This document shows, in pieces, positions 45,112 to 55,985 of a DNA stretch of 64,000 nt. Under the pieces are notes generated by a model, which worked only from the letters and a program-made list of their open reading frames with translations, did no database searches and was not told the origin of the DNA. The position numbers and the translations under genes were made by a program. The stretch's first letter is position 1, and each line of letters starts with the position of its first letter. Source of the DNA: Chelydra serpentina (lineage: Eukaryota > Chordata > Testudines > Chelydridae). The stretch spans positions 35,960,001-36,024,000 of the forward strand of contig JBAIAC010000001.1 in NCBI GenBank assembly GCA_037349315.1, read 5' to 3'.

Positions 45112-45240
45112 GAGTGCTCCACAAACATTAATTCATTTATCTTCATAAGACTTCTGTGAAGTAGGGTGGTATTAGTATCCCTGTTTTACAGACAGGTAAA
45201 CCAAGACACAAAGAGATTAAAGCTAACAAAAGGTTTCAAA
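45112..45240 (-). repeat. MIR-like SINE fragment, minus strand
   Basis: 'ccctgttttacagacaggtaaaccaagacacaaagagatta' is the antisense of the MIR core 'taatctctctgtgcctcagtttcc..tgtaaaa'. It is preceded by the antisense tail 'atcttcataagacttctgtgaagtagg'. Confidence 0.65.
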
Positions 45241-45430
45241 AGAGACCACTAATTTTGGATGTCCAGTTTAGACACCCAGGGTCTGATTTTTCAGAGCACT
45301 TGTCATTGTATAACACTTGATATGTTCAAAATACAGGTCCAGTTGACCTCAACTGAAGCAATGAGTTCCAAGCACTTTTGCAAAGCAGACCCCAAATCTC
45401 TTAAGTTAGGTACCCAGAAAAAGTCCTGCT
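45241..45430. repeat. Palindromic repeat ('gtctgatttttcagagcact' family)
   Basis: It starts 'cagggtctgatttttcagagcac' and ends 'gcacttttgcaaagcagacccc', partly reverse complementary. Related pieces lie at 7320-7490, 26560-26720 and 50718-50845. Confidence 0.5.
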
Positions 45431-45464
45431 CAGCCTCAGAGCCTTGAACTGGTGCATGCTCAGC

Positions 45465-45600
45465 TGCTGTGAGGGGATGGAGCATGCCCAGTTTAGTCCC
45501 ATGTAGGAGCTCTGAGGGGATGGAGCATGCTCAGTGCCGGTGGAATTTTCAGAGTATTTCGGAGTCAAACTCTAACAATTCTCTACTGAGCATGTGCCAA
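45465..45600. repeat. Two-copy minisatellite with gcatgctc motifs
   Basis: 'gaggggatggagcatgc' occurs at 45471 and 45514 (period 43). 'gcatgctcag' and 'gagcatg' words extend the similarity to about 45600. Confidence 0.6.
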
Positions 45601-46439
45601 CTGAGATTTTTCAGAGGTTTATTTTAACTTGAACAAATTTGGGTGGGTTTTCCTGAGGGCAGCAAAGGGCACATCTGGGACACTAGGGTGAGCCCTCTGC
45701 TAAATTTGAAGTCCTGTTCCAAAGCATGGGTGCTAGAGCTTCACGATAAAAATGTTGTAAACCAAAATTTAACATGGTAAAACAAACATAATTTCCCTAA
45801 CCTCATTCTCAGAAACAGCTGAGTCATTTTAACTGAAACTTGTATATCAGCTTAAGGCAGACACCCGGCATGGCGAATTGTAGCCTAAATGGTTAACGTT
45901 TGGCAAAGTTATAAGCAATTGAAAAAAGTAACGTAAGTGTTAGACAACCTTATCTACAGGTGTATCTACTAGCTCCGCGTATACTCGGCATAGCTACCAG
46001 CTCTGCCTATAATACAAGGATGTCATCATCATAACAACAACATCCTACCTGTCCACTTCAGGTGTCTATCCCTATGGTAACACCAAGACCAATTTAAGTC
46101 AGCAGGTGTTTTGCCTGAGTCAGGCTAAGAAAACTATTGAATAAGGACTCTGGGATTTGGTCCAAGATAATTTTGATGTAAATAAGAGATAAATGAAATA
46201 CAGTTAATCCTTGCAACTTCCCAGTACTATATTTCCTTACTGATCAGAAATCCCAGGCAGTTTACATAGCACAGTGCACCAGGAAATTCAACAAGATGTG
46301 CCTGGAACGGATTAATCATAGGACTATTTACCGAAGGATCATTTTCAAAAGCTGAATGAAGCAATTGCAGCTGACACCCTGTTAACCACTGGGTGGGTAC
46401 AATCAATGGGCACTGTAATACACTCGTGGACTAAATAAC
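45601..46439. other. Unassigned DNA
   Basis: No gene or nameable repeat. Frames are all under 60 codons. Confidence 0.35.
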
Positions 46440-48740
46440 ATAGGATGATGATGATGATGGAGTTTCACGTCGATGCTGACGTACGATGATTCAGCAAACA
46501 CTCTAGGTGAAAATGTATATGCAAGATCAGACCAATGTGAGAACCATGAACACGGTTACATATGGGACAGACAAGATGGTCCATGACCACTGCGGGCTGT
46601 TGTGAACAGTGAGAAGCAAGGATACATTTTCTACACAAGGTGTTAATTCATCTTGCTTCAAAACAGTTAATGAAGACATGACAAGTCTGCCACCACCTTG
46701 CTCTGTCATAGATGTTGCTTCCCAGTTGTTGGGATCAACCCGACAGGTTTTCAAGTTTGACTTCAATTTGTCTTTATATAATTTGGGCAGGCCACCATGA
46801 GAACGGGTGTGTGCTTTAGCTGACCATAAAATATGGTGTTAGGTATTCTCGAGTTGGCCATACCCACAAGATGCCCTGACTAATGAAGATGAGCTTTTAT
46901 GAGCGTGCTTGGAATGCCAGACCTCTGACAATGATTAAGGATTTTGATATTGAGAATCTTGTCCCACCATTTGACCCTGCACACAGACCGAAGACCGCAT
47001 ATGTGGAACTGATCAAGGTTCCTAATGTCATGGTTGTCCATGTCTCACAACCATATAGAAGCATTGGATGCATGACTGCCCAATAGACATTTAACTTAGT
47101 GCTTATTTCGACACCCCTAGTGTTCCATAGGTGATGTGACAGCATTCCAAATGCAGACCTGGCCTTGGCTATGCGATGGGTACTCTCATCATTATTGTGG
47201 CATTCTGGGACACCACACTCCCTAGGTGGCAAAAATTCTCCATGGACTTCAGAGGAGCGTTGTTGATCTTAACTGGGTACACATTCACATCCCCCAGCAC
47301 AGGTTGGTATGGTACTTCAGTTTCCTTTAGGCTGATTGGGAAACCAAACTGATTGAGTGTGTGAGTGAAATGATCAGTTATAAACTGAATGTCATCAATC
47401 AAGTGAGCACCAGTGCACAGTCATCAGCAAATAAAAACTCTTTAGTGAGTAAATCTGCCCACTTCTCATCACTGCAGAACTGGATAAATATTCCTCTGTC
47501 AGTGTTATGAAATGCATCCATAAGCATATCCGGAAAAAGGACAGAAGAGTGTGGGAGCCAGCATGCACCCTTGCTTGGTGCCACGGGTGACCGGAAAGGG
47601 GTCTGATATCTCACTGTTTCCCACCACTTTGGCCATCATCCCATCACAGAAGGACCGAATGACAGAAATAAACTTTGCGGGGCATCCAAAGAGGAACACA
47701 TGTTTCCAGAGCTCTTTGTGATTTATAGAATCAAAAGTTTTAGCAAAGTTGACAAACGCCATATAAAGACTATGGTTTGGCTCCCAGCACTTTTCCTGAA
47801 GCTGACAGGCTGTGAAGGTCATGTCTGTAGTGCCCCGCTCAGACCAAAATCCACATTGAGACTTGGGCAGGATGAGTTCCTCAAGGCTGGTGTTAAGTCT
47901 AGTCAACATGACCTGTGTGAGAATGGTCTCAGCAACAGAGTAGGGAAATGCTGCGGTGATTATCAGAGTTTGTCCTATCACCCTTCTGTTCATAGAGGGG
48001 GACAACATCGGCATCCTTGAAATCTTGTGGCACCAACTCTTTCTCCCAAATACCACAGAAGAGCCATGTAAGGTGCCTTGCAGAGTGGTAGCCACTCTGC
48101 TTATAGATCTCTGCTGGAATGCCATCCAGTTCGGGTGCTTTCCCTTGTAACATCTGTTTGATTGCTGTTGTAGTCTCATATGGTGAGGGAAAGGGGTGGG
48201 GGGTTGGGTGACTGAGAAGCGAACTGAAATGTTCCATCCATTGGTCAAGTATTTCTCTTTTGTCAGATACCATCCAGTATGCACACAGGAATTATCCCAT
48301 TGCATCTGGGACCAGATACAGCATGAAGGTCCAGCAAAAAAGTTTATGGTGTCTTTATGGTCTACTCCCCATTGTAATACTTCCACTTTCTTTTCCCACC
48401 ACTGGGTTTTCATTTGCCGAAGTCTGTCATGAACCATCTGTTTTGCCTGATGATATTCAGCCTTCCTAGCTGCCAAATCCTTGTCTGCTGTGTAGGTTTG
48501 ATGGGTACTATGCAGTGAGTTCAAGAGCCAACATCTTTTGGGGCCATTCTCATTAAACCAATCCTTATGTCATGCCCCAAGTATGTGTCTAGGCTGTCTC
48601 ATCATCTGAGGCTTCTGTAACTGAAGGAAATGCTTCCATGTGGTTCTAATGGAATTCCAATTGTTTGTCACAGTTCTCCAGGCTTGGAATATTGATTTTT
48701 TTTCACTGGCTTGAGTTGCTGTGTAGGTTGCTTAATAGCC
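46440..48740 (-). pseudogene. RTE-like LINE remnant: RT domain and C-terminus, ATC-repeat tail
   Basis: On the minus strand, coding traces run from about 48740 to 46590. In order: a post-endonuclease linker ('WWEKKVEVLQ'), 'FVNFAKTFDSINHKELWKHV' (RT block with the first catalytic Asp replaced: F.D..KAFD reads NFAKTFD), 'RGTKQGCMLAPTLF', 'FLFADDCALVLT' near 47420 (the YADD-type box is intact, in another frame), 'ENFCHLGSVVS', 'LLYGCETWT' near 47070, and a degraded W..LA.DR..W end near 46650. The 339-codon frame at 47505-48524 is the longest in the window. The 3' end is a run of five ATC units (plus 46444-46460, gatgatg...), as in RTE-type LINEs, which end in short tandem repeats. Frameshifts and stops show decay. 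Clade is inferred. Confidence 0.8.
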
Positions 48741-49164
48741 TTGGTAATTAAACAACATATACACACAAACCCATCCCTCAGACTGAATGTCATTTACTGT
48801 AACTATGTTGGTGCCCAGATACCATGGTGAGGGATACACTAGAATCACAGAGACAAGCCTTCTATATATTACTGTTTGGTAGTAGAGTTTGCGTGTAAAG
48901 ATTCAATGGCAAAGTGTGGCTTTTCACAGATTTTGAAAAATAAGGTTAACCGGGTGGGGGGAAGGGAATCCTCTCTGTCACAATGGCTCCAAAAGATGGA
49001 AGTCTCATTCCATTTTCAAATGGATAGCAAAACTGCCAAGAAAACAAAGCAATCTGGGAATAAACGTGCCATTGACTCTTGGATGATATGTCCGGCACTT
49101 AGCGTCAGAGTGAAGAGGCTTTGAACTGGATAAGGAGACGTAAAAGAGCTAGCAGCAGATGGTT
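48741..49164. other. Unassigned DNA upstream of the LINE remnant
   Basis: On the minus strand this would be the endonuclease side of the LINE, but no EN motif is visible, so the copy is probably 5'-truncated near 48740. Confidence 0.35.
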
Positions 49165-49260
49165 ATTCATTATTTATACTGCAGTAGCACCTAGAGGCCA
49201 ACCATTGTGCTAGGCACTGTACAAACACTTAGCAGCTCCTGCCCTGAAGAGGATTAAGCG
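49165..49260 (-). repeat. MIR-like SINE tail
   Basis: 'tatttatactgcagtagcacctagagg...attgtgctaggcactgtacaaac' is the antisense tail as defined by the complete copy at 19950-20225. Confidence 0.6.
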
Positions 49261-49769
49261 CTTCTCTTCTCTAGAAAACCAGCAGTGCCAGAACACAACC
49301 TCGAGGAGTCGTGTTTACCATCATGACCTTTCAGTCAGTGCCAATATAGGCAGCTGAGCCTAACCTGTCAGTTGGTCTGTGAGCAGAGCGAGGAGACTCT
49401 TCATTCTGCTGGAAGTATGAGATTAATCCATGGGAATTATGGGGAGTGGAGAGGGTTGTGACATTAACAACTGTGACTTGGCTCACTATTCCTCTCAAGG
49501 CCCCGGAGAACACTGAAAATAACTCCCAAGTTGACTGATTTGTACCAGAGAGAAAAATATTTGTTTTCCACTCTGAGTGATTTAGCCGTCTCCATTTCTA
49601 TTTGCACCCTCTTTTGTGTCTTAACTGCAATCCATTTCACTTATTTTTGCACCACTGGGGCAAATCCAGTAGAGTATACCCACTCCAGTTTAACCCAGAC
49701 AGACTTGCCACCTCTAAGAACAAGCCAGTTGGGAAAGAGTATACCCCTGCCTTGATATAGTCAATCATG
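49261..49769. other. Unassigned DNA
   Basis: No gene or repeat recognised. Confidence 0.35.
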
Positions 49770-49870
49770 GAGGAAGAGACAGAATTTATGTAAGGTCCTC
49801 TTGGTCGTCACTGGGGATTGAACCTGGGACCTGAGAGCATGACAAACCTGTATACTTTGGGCTAAAGGCT
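49770..49870 (-). repeat. tRNA-derived SINE head
   Basis: The plus strand 'ggggattgaacctgggacctgagagc' is the antisense of a good B box ('ggttcaatcc'). An A-box-like segment follows in 'atactttgggctaaaggc'. It may be a relative of the heads at 9340 and 9568. Confidence 0.45.
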
Positions 49871-50128
49871 TCTCTCAAAACCTATTGAAATCCATGGAAA
49901 GTCTCTCATTGACTTCAGTGGTCCTAAGTCCATTCACTGGCAACTGTAGCCAACTCATGTTGTATGGACTGGCACAGAGGTGGATACATACATAACACAC
50001 TGAACAGTAGGTTACAATCACATTCTCCCCCAAACTGATGAGTATTTTCCTTTCAGGAGCCCAGCTTCTGCAAACTTCAGGCAGAAGAAATAACATGCTT
50101 AGAAAATGTAAATAGTGCTTTCTCCATA

Positions 50129-50298
50129 GAATATCAGGGTTGGAAGGGACCTTAGGAGGTCATCTAGTCCAACCCCCTGCTCAAAGCAGGACCAATCCCC
50201 AATTTTTGCCCCAGATCCCTAACTGGCCCCCTCAAGGATTGAACTCACAACCCTGGGTTTAGCAGGCCAATGCTCAAACCACTGAGCTATCCCTCCCA
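50129..50298 (-). repeat. Tortoise-type Pol III SINE with CR1-like tail, complete
   Basis: Read on the minus strand, it begins 'gggagggatagctcagtgg' with the A box TAGCTCAGTGG (plus 50279-50289) and B box GAGTTCAATCC (plus 50236-50246). It then runs through a linker to a CR1-type 3' end ('ggtcatctagtcc' on plus; 'ggtcccttccaaccctgata' on minus). The flanks CCATA (50124-50128 and 50299-50303) look like a target duplication. The tail shared with CR1 lets such SINEs use the CR1 reverse transcriptase, as described for tortoise Pol III SINEs and CR1-like LINEs. It is nearly undamaged, so it is rather young. Confidence 0.93.
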
Positions 50299-50303
50299 CC
50301 ATA

Positions 50304-50717
50304 TAGAGTTGTATTGCACTATGGTGGCTTCCGCTTATTAGTAACCTCTCGGTTCCCAGCAAAAGTTGCCATTATCTGGAAGTTGCTAACAAGAGGAAAG
50401 CAAGGTTGTGGGGCGTCTTTGCTTGCTGCTGGGGTCTTTCTTCCAACAAAACTTGGGAAGTGTCATGCCTGCTGTCCATGTTCAAATGCCACTAACACTA
50501 AAGTCAATGGGTCGGGTTTGGCTCCTGGAAAAATGTTGCTATTAACCAAAAGTTGTTAATATCGGGATTCCTATCTACGGTACTCAAAACTTGTCTTTGA
50601 TCAAACTCCATAAGGTAGGCGCCATTTTTACGTTAACAACCTGGCATGATTCCTTCCTGTTCCTCATATCTAATCTCTACATAGAAGTATGATTTCTTAA
50701 TGTGGTCCTTACAGATG
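50304..50717. other. Unassigned DNA
   Basis: No gene. Near 50320-50560 short words such as 'ttattagtaacctc', 'gttgctaacaag' and 'gttgctattaacca' suggest a decayed repeat. Confidence 0.3.
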
Positions 50718-50845
50718 AAGGGTAACACTTTTCAAAAGTGCCTAAGAGATTTAGGAGCCTAAGTATCATTGAATTTCAATTAGACTTAGGCACAAGGAGC
50801 CTAAGTGACTCTTGGAAATCGGATGTAGGCTTCTAAGTCACAAAA
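50718..50845. repeat. Palindromic small repeat
   Basis: 'cacttttcaaaagtgcctaagagatttaggagcctaag' is mirrored by 'cttaggcacaaggagcctaagtgactcttgg' with 'attgaatttcaat' at the centre. It is self-complementary like the 45241 family. Confidence 0.65.
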
Positions 50846-51166
50846 TTTTACCGTAAATATACTTAAAACATATCTAGCCATACTTCCTTTCTTTTGTTTC
50901 CTATTTTGTATTAGCTTAATATAAGAACAGGTGAGACTGCTGGAGCATGTAACTTGTTGTATATTATAAAGTATAACATAACTCCTCATTGCGCCCATAT
51001 GCTGTTCTCACACACAACTATAATTCCCTCTTGGAAAATGATCTAGTCAATATATGTCAGATTCTGATACCCTTATTCATGTTGAATAGCAGCCTAGTCC
51101 TCAAATGGTCCCACTGACTTTGATAGGAATACTCAATGAGTAAGATATATTATTCAGTGTGACTAA

Positions 51167-51356
51167 GGGTGTCTACACTGCAATAAAACACCCATGGCTG
51201 GCCCATGTCAGCTGACTCTACAGGGCACAGGGTGTGGGGGTACAAAATTGCAGACAGTGTAACTGTAATTTTATAGCACCACAGCCCGAGCCCTGTGAGC
51301 CCAAGTCAGCTGACACAGGCCAGCCCTGGGTGTTTTATTGCAGTGTAGACATATCT
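51167..51356. mobile_element. MITE with long inverted repeats and TAA target duplication
   Basis: The ends 'gggtgtctacactgcaataaaacaccc' and its near-exact complement (51328-51356) extend inward: 'ctggcccatgtcagctgact' faces 'agtcagctgacacaggccag'. So the arms are about 70 bases. TAA at 51164-51166 and 51357-51359 is the duplication, as in PIF/Harbinger (TWA). Length 190. Confidence 0.9.
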
Positions 51357-51758
51357 TAAAGGTACCAGAATCTCACCCTAAAGAAAAAATATAAAACTGT
51401 TTTCATAAGAGAATTCTTAAAGGTTATATTGTAGCAATGTGGACTACATGAAATATCGTAATGATGAAGGCATCTAACACAGAGATAATCTTTAAAGCAT
51501 TTAAAAAAATATTTTAAGAGAAGTTGATTTCGTTGAATTCCTTTTCATTTCAATTGATTTGGTTTGGAAGTTAGCAGCCAGGTGAAGTCAAAAACTGTTG
51601 AGCTACTTTTTCATCCGACAAAAATGGAATGGGGAAAGGTAGGTGAGGAACTGATGCCATCTACAGAACACTAAAGGGAATGCTTTATCATGTGCTTGTC
51701 TTGTTTCAAGTCAATGGGATTACTCACACGCTTGAGTGCTTTGCTGGACTGGAATCTA

Positions 51759-52054
51759 AGGCTACGTCTACACTACCCGCTCGATTCGGCGGGTAGCTAT
51801 CGATGTTCTGGGATCGATTTATCGCGTCTCATCTAGACCTGATAAATCGATCCCAGAGCCACTCCCCGTCAACACCGGAACTCCAGCTCCATGAGCGGAG
51901 GAAGCGCTGTCGACGGGGGAGTCTGCCTGCTGCCGTGTGGACTGGGGTAAGTACTTTTAAAAATCGATCTAAGATATTCGACTTCAGCTACCTTATTCAT
52001 GTAGCTGAAGTTGCGTATCTTAGATCGATCCCCCCCCTAGTGTAGACCAGTCCT
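51759..52054. mobile_element. MITE with two strong internal hairpins
   Basis: The ends 'aggctacgtctacacta' and 'tagtgtagaccagtcct' are inverted repeats with TA on both outer sides (51757-51758, 52055-52056). Inside are a perfect 17-base hairpin 'tctgggatcgatttatc' (51807-51823) with 51841-51857, and a 26-base hairpin (51966-51991 with 52001-52026, three mismatches). Length 296; no coding capacity. CpG and ATCGAT rich, so little methyl-CpG decay: probably young. Confidence 0.88.
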
Positions 52055-52056
52055 TA

Positions 52057-52589
52057 GGGCCCAATTTTCAGAGGTGCTAGGCATCCACAGCTCCCAATAA
52101 CTTCAATCAGAGCCTCCAGTGCTGCTAGAAAGGTGTGTGGCAAACAGCCAATGAGACACCAGGGTTATGATGGGAATATAACGTACATGCTTAAACTCAC
52201 TCAGCACCCTTCACAAAACAAAGCAACTGGGCTATGGATCATCCCCATTTGCCCCAGGACCTGGAACAAAGTTGTTAAGGTGGCAGAGTTCTTGTTTCAG
52301 AACTTGCGAAGAGCAGAGCCTGAACCCCTGCCTCAGCAAAGCAAGCCACGACAGCTCCCGCACCTGCCCAAAGAAGCTACATTCAGAACCAAAAGGGCAG
52401 TGGGGACAGCAGTACAGTTGCCTGTTGGCTCTTTAGGCTGTTTAACTCCTACTGAAGATCCTGGGCTACATTTTTTCAGTCCATGCAAGCACCAGACACA
52501 GGTACTATGTCAAGCCACAAAGAGTCAACTGTTGGCTCCCTGATCCCACGTTGCCTGACACCAGTGTAAACTAAGGAGCAACTCTAACC
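52057..52589. other. Unassigned DNA
   Basis: No gene. The 136-codon plus frame at 52133-52543 has no recognised domain, no homologous motif and no supporting neighbour. The first bases ('cccaattttcagaggtgctaggcatcc') are a piece of the 45241-type palindromic repeat. Confidence 0.35.
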
Positions 52590-52745
52590 TGTGAGGTAGG
52601 GCAATGTTACTGCACTACTATTAGCCCCATTTTACAGACAGGAACTGAGGTACAGAGATACTAAGTGACTTGCCCAAGGTCACTGAGAGAATCTGTGGCA
52701 CAGCAGGGATTTGAACTCTGGTTTCTGAATAGCCCCATGCCATCT
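52590..52745 (-). repeat. MIR-like SINE, minus strand
   Basis: 'agccccattttacagacaggaactgaggtacagagatactaagtgacttgcccaaggtcac' followed by 'gcagggatttgaactc' is the antisense of the MIR core and the tRNA-like B-box region. Confidence 0.8.
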
Positions 52746-53669
52746 GCTGTGCCTGTGTCTCCAGCCATGGCCAGTGACAAACCAAATATCCATCATGTGG
52801 CTCGTGCCAGGAAAGGAGCATTTCTCAGCTCAGTATGTTTTCAAAAAGGGCGTCTATGAGATGCAGAATGAGGATCTCACCCAATTGTAGATGTTGAGGA
52901 CATTAGGAAATCTGGCCCTATATCTTAGTGGCAGTTTATGGGGCGATTGATGCCTGTATTGCTGTCTATATTTCTCCCCTGAATCAAGCAAGTTATCGAC
53001 GTAGTGCATATCTCCCCTGAAGACACCGCTCACGTATCGGCATAGATGTGGGTATAGGCCACACTTTTCCTGCATGGCTCTGTGTGCTCCCAGGTCACTA
53101 TCAATAATGCAACTAGGATTCTTTTGTTATCTTTTAAAATAAATATTTCTCTTGGATTGAAATCTACGCAGGAAATGGCATCTCCTTGCCAGGCAGCATT
53201 TCAGAGGAGGCAACTGACAGTCTTCCATATAAGTCATGAAGTTGGCATCCTCACTGTTGTGCCCACAGTTTGAAATGTCTGCATTTCCTTCTCCCTTCCC
53301 CATTTGATACCCCACTGTCTGACACCTGGTCGACTCATGTACCTACATGCCAAGTGAATTCTCCTTTTGCCCAGGTGTAAATGGCTCTACAGATTGCAAG
53401 GCAGGCCTGTAGCCTGTAAATCGATCAGTTTAGATCAGCATATTTAATTCTTTGTGGTTACTACAATGTTCAGCTGAGTCTTTCTGAAGGAGGGTTTCAA
53501 CAGCACAAGGCCTTTGAGGGTTGACAAGGTAAAGGAGGGGAAAATAGAGAAGATCCTAGAGTTCCTGCTCCACTCTCCTGACCTTAAGGGGAAAAACTCT
53601 GAGGGGAGTAAACACCCTCACTTCACTCAACTTTATATAAATTAAGATATGGAGCACTATCGAAATAAA
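52746..53669. other. Unassigned DNA
   Basis: No gene or repeat was recognised. Confidence 0.35.
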
Positions 53670-53895
53670 ATCATGACTATTATTTGTATTACAGTTGAAC
53701 CTAGAATGCTCAGCTCAGTGCCCCTTTGTGGTCAGCCTCCCTAATGTGCAAACACATGGGAAGAGGCAGTCCTTGCTCCAAAGAGCTTACAGCCTAAATA
53801 CACAAATAGTGTGAAGGGAAACAGAGGAGCAGTGATGTGCACCAAGTCACACAGCAGATCAGTGGCAGAGCGGAGAATAGAACCTAGGTCACCTT
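53670..53895 (-). repeat. MIR-like SINE, minus strand, cut by the LTR
   Basis: 'attatttgtattacagttgaacctag' (tail antisense), 'caaagagcttacagcctaaat' and 'gcaccaagtcacacagcagatcagtggcagagcgg' (core antisense) follow in order. The solo LTR at 53896 begins inside its presumed head at ACCTT. Confidence 0.7.
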
Positions 53896-55084
53896 TGTGA
53901 CGGTATCCCCAGGGTGCAGCCTGGAACTATGGGACCGCTATGCCCCCATAACTCTCCAGCCTGGGCTATCTCTCACAATGCTTTGCTAGTGACAAGCAGC
54001 AAACCCCTCCAAGTGCTGTTATCACTCAACACAACTGCATGTGGAGTCCCAAACCCAGCTAGATTGCATGAACACTCCCAGAGCCACTCATGAATCACAG
54101 AGAGAAAGGCACCAGCCAAATCCCCCCAGCTCCCAGCCTTGTACCTCATGGATATACCGTCTTGCACTGTTCAAGATCCTTTCTTGAGCAGTGCAAGTGT
54201 ATTAATTGGTTCACCACTTCATCAATGGAAAGTGGATATACACCAACCTTTGTAAACCTGAGCAGATTTACCAAACATTTCAGGCAACCTCACTGGTAAA
54301 GATAAACAGTTAAACAAATTTATTGGCTACAAAAGATAGATTTTAAGTGATTATAAGTGATAGGCAAAAAGTCAGTTACAAAAAGAAGTTAGTTACCAAA
54401 AGAAAAGAAAATATAAGCACACAGTCTAAACTCTCAACCCTATTAGACTGGGCAACATCTAGATTTAGCAGTTTTTCTCATCCCACTGGATATTGCAGTT
54501 CATAGTACACAGGTTTAACCCTTGAAACCTGGGCCAGTCTCCTCTGTTGGAGTCTTCAGTCTTCTGAGTGTCCTTGTTGCTTGCAGTGTAGGGTGGGGGA
54601 AGGAGAAAGGCCAAGCATGTGGCCACTGTGTCTGTTTTATACCCTCAGTCCATGTGCTTGGAGGACACAAGTCCAGGCATGTCTGATGGGCATTTCTTAG
54701 TCCCCAAGCAAGGTTGAGCAATTCCCCTGGTGTGGCCTTATGCATGTGAGTCATTGAATTGTAACTCCCTTGCTGGACAATGGCTGTTGATGGCTATTTG
54801 ACACCCACCCGGGCGTTGGTTATTATCCTTGCTGTTGTCTCTGTGGAGCTAATATCTGGCTCTTTCCCCCAACTTACAGCATGTTTTATTGACAACCATA
54901 CAATACAATCTCATAACTTTATATGCATTAATGATACACGTATTTAGATGGACCAGTGGGTTTCAGCAGATCATAACCTTTCCCATGATACCTTAGAAGG
55001 CATGCTTTATATGCAATATAACATTTATATACAAATGATGAATATGGGGTCACAGGGTGCTCCCCTGGGGTGTAGAGTGTCACA
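53896..55084 (-). mobile_element. Solo LTR of an endogenous retrovirus, perfect 5-bp duplication
   Basis: The plus strand begins TGTGACGG and ends GTGTCACA, with ACCTT on both sides (53891-53895 and 55085-55089). On the minus strand there is a TATA box 'ggtataaaac' at about 54636-54645 and an AATAAA signal in 'gccaataaatttg' at about 54317-54330, some 310 bases downstream. This sets minus orientation: U3 55084-54610, R to about 54300, U5 to 53896. Length 1189. No internal genes remain. The 3' part resembles 1285-1340. Confidence 0.9.
54636..54645 (-). promoter_or_regulatory. TATA box of the second solo LTR
   Basis: 'ggtataaaac' on the minus strand ('gttttatacc' on plus) lies upstream of the LTR's AATAAA signal. 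Activity is unknown. Confidence 0.55.
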
Positions 55085-55089
55085 ACCTT

Positions 55090-55837
55090 ACTCACCCTCC
55101 AGTGGATTCCTCACCTGCTCCTTCTGCTTTCCATGCCATTACCCCATTGGTGACAATGGTCTGATCCTGCTCCATCAATCTTGTGCCCCTTCATGTTTCT
55201 GGCTCTCTGAGATGGAGAATTAGAGTTATTTTGCAAGTGCCTCTCCTCAGACCCTCACACTGGCTTATTTTCCTTTGGCAATTCCAACCCAGCCTTTCTT
55301 AGTAATAAATATACATCATGTGCAATGAGAACACTGAGAGATCCCAAGATGCCAGGACTAATTTACATATCTTAGCAGTGGCACACCTAATGTACCAGGA
55401 CATGTACAGTGCATTTTTAAGATGCCAAAAGTCATGTCAATGAATCATCTGTTGCCTTATTATAATTTACTTCTGCCAGAGATTGGGGTTGCAGAACAGG
55501 AGTAAGTCATGTCCCCTGAAAAACAGAAATCAGAAGAATGATACTTTCTCACCTCTCTCAACGTATGTGGATTGATTAGCTCTATGGATAATCTCCCAAG
55601 AAGCAGTCAGTTCCAAAGAAATCTGCCCAGGCCACACTGCAAGTATGTCAGTCATTACATGATTCTGGGTACCTTCGGGCCATGTCTGGGATGCTGAGTT
55701 AGAAATCTAAAAGCAGCCTGCTCACTCACTGAATGACAAGGGTTTCCTGTTTCAGTCTGTTGGCGGACTAAAGAATAGGAGAGGAGAACTGAGAGGAGCA
55801 TGTTTGCAGTCTGTGACACCCAGAACAGGAACCACAG
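55090..55837. other. Unassigned DNA
   Basis: No gene or repeat recognised. Confidence 0.35.
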
Positions 55838-55900
55838 AATCCTTTTATGGTTAAGGAGCTGGACTAAGACTCAGGAGCTCTGGATAATGGCATACACTGA
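55838..55900 (+). repeat. MIR-like SINE head fragment
   Basis: 'ccttttatggttaaggagctggactaagactcaggagctctgg' fits the MIR-like head seen at 26405 and 15020. Confidence 0.5.
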
Positions 55901-55985
55901 AATATCTCGTGGATGTGTAAAACACATCTGCAAAATTTTCTATTTATGCCATGACCAACCCACAAAAAGTGTGTGTGATTTCTCT

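Noticed and set aside
50221..50297. tRNA gene on the minus strand
   Set aside because: A and B boxes are present, but the piece lacks a proper acceptor stem and anticodon arm and continues into a CR1-type tail, so it is a SINE head.
52133..52543. 136-codon plus-strand frame
   Set aside because: No recognisable motif, and overlapping repeats on both sides; length is within chance for about 64 kb.
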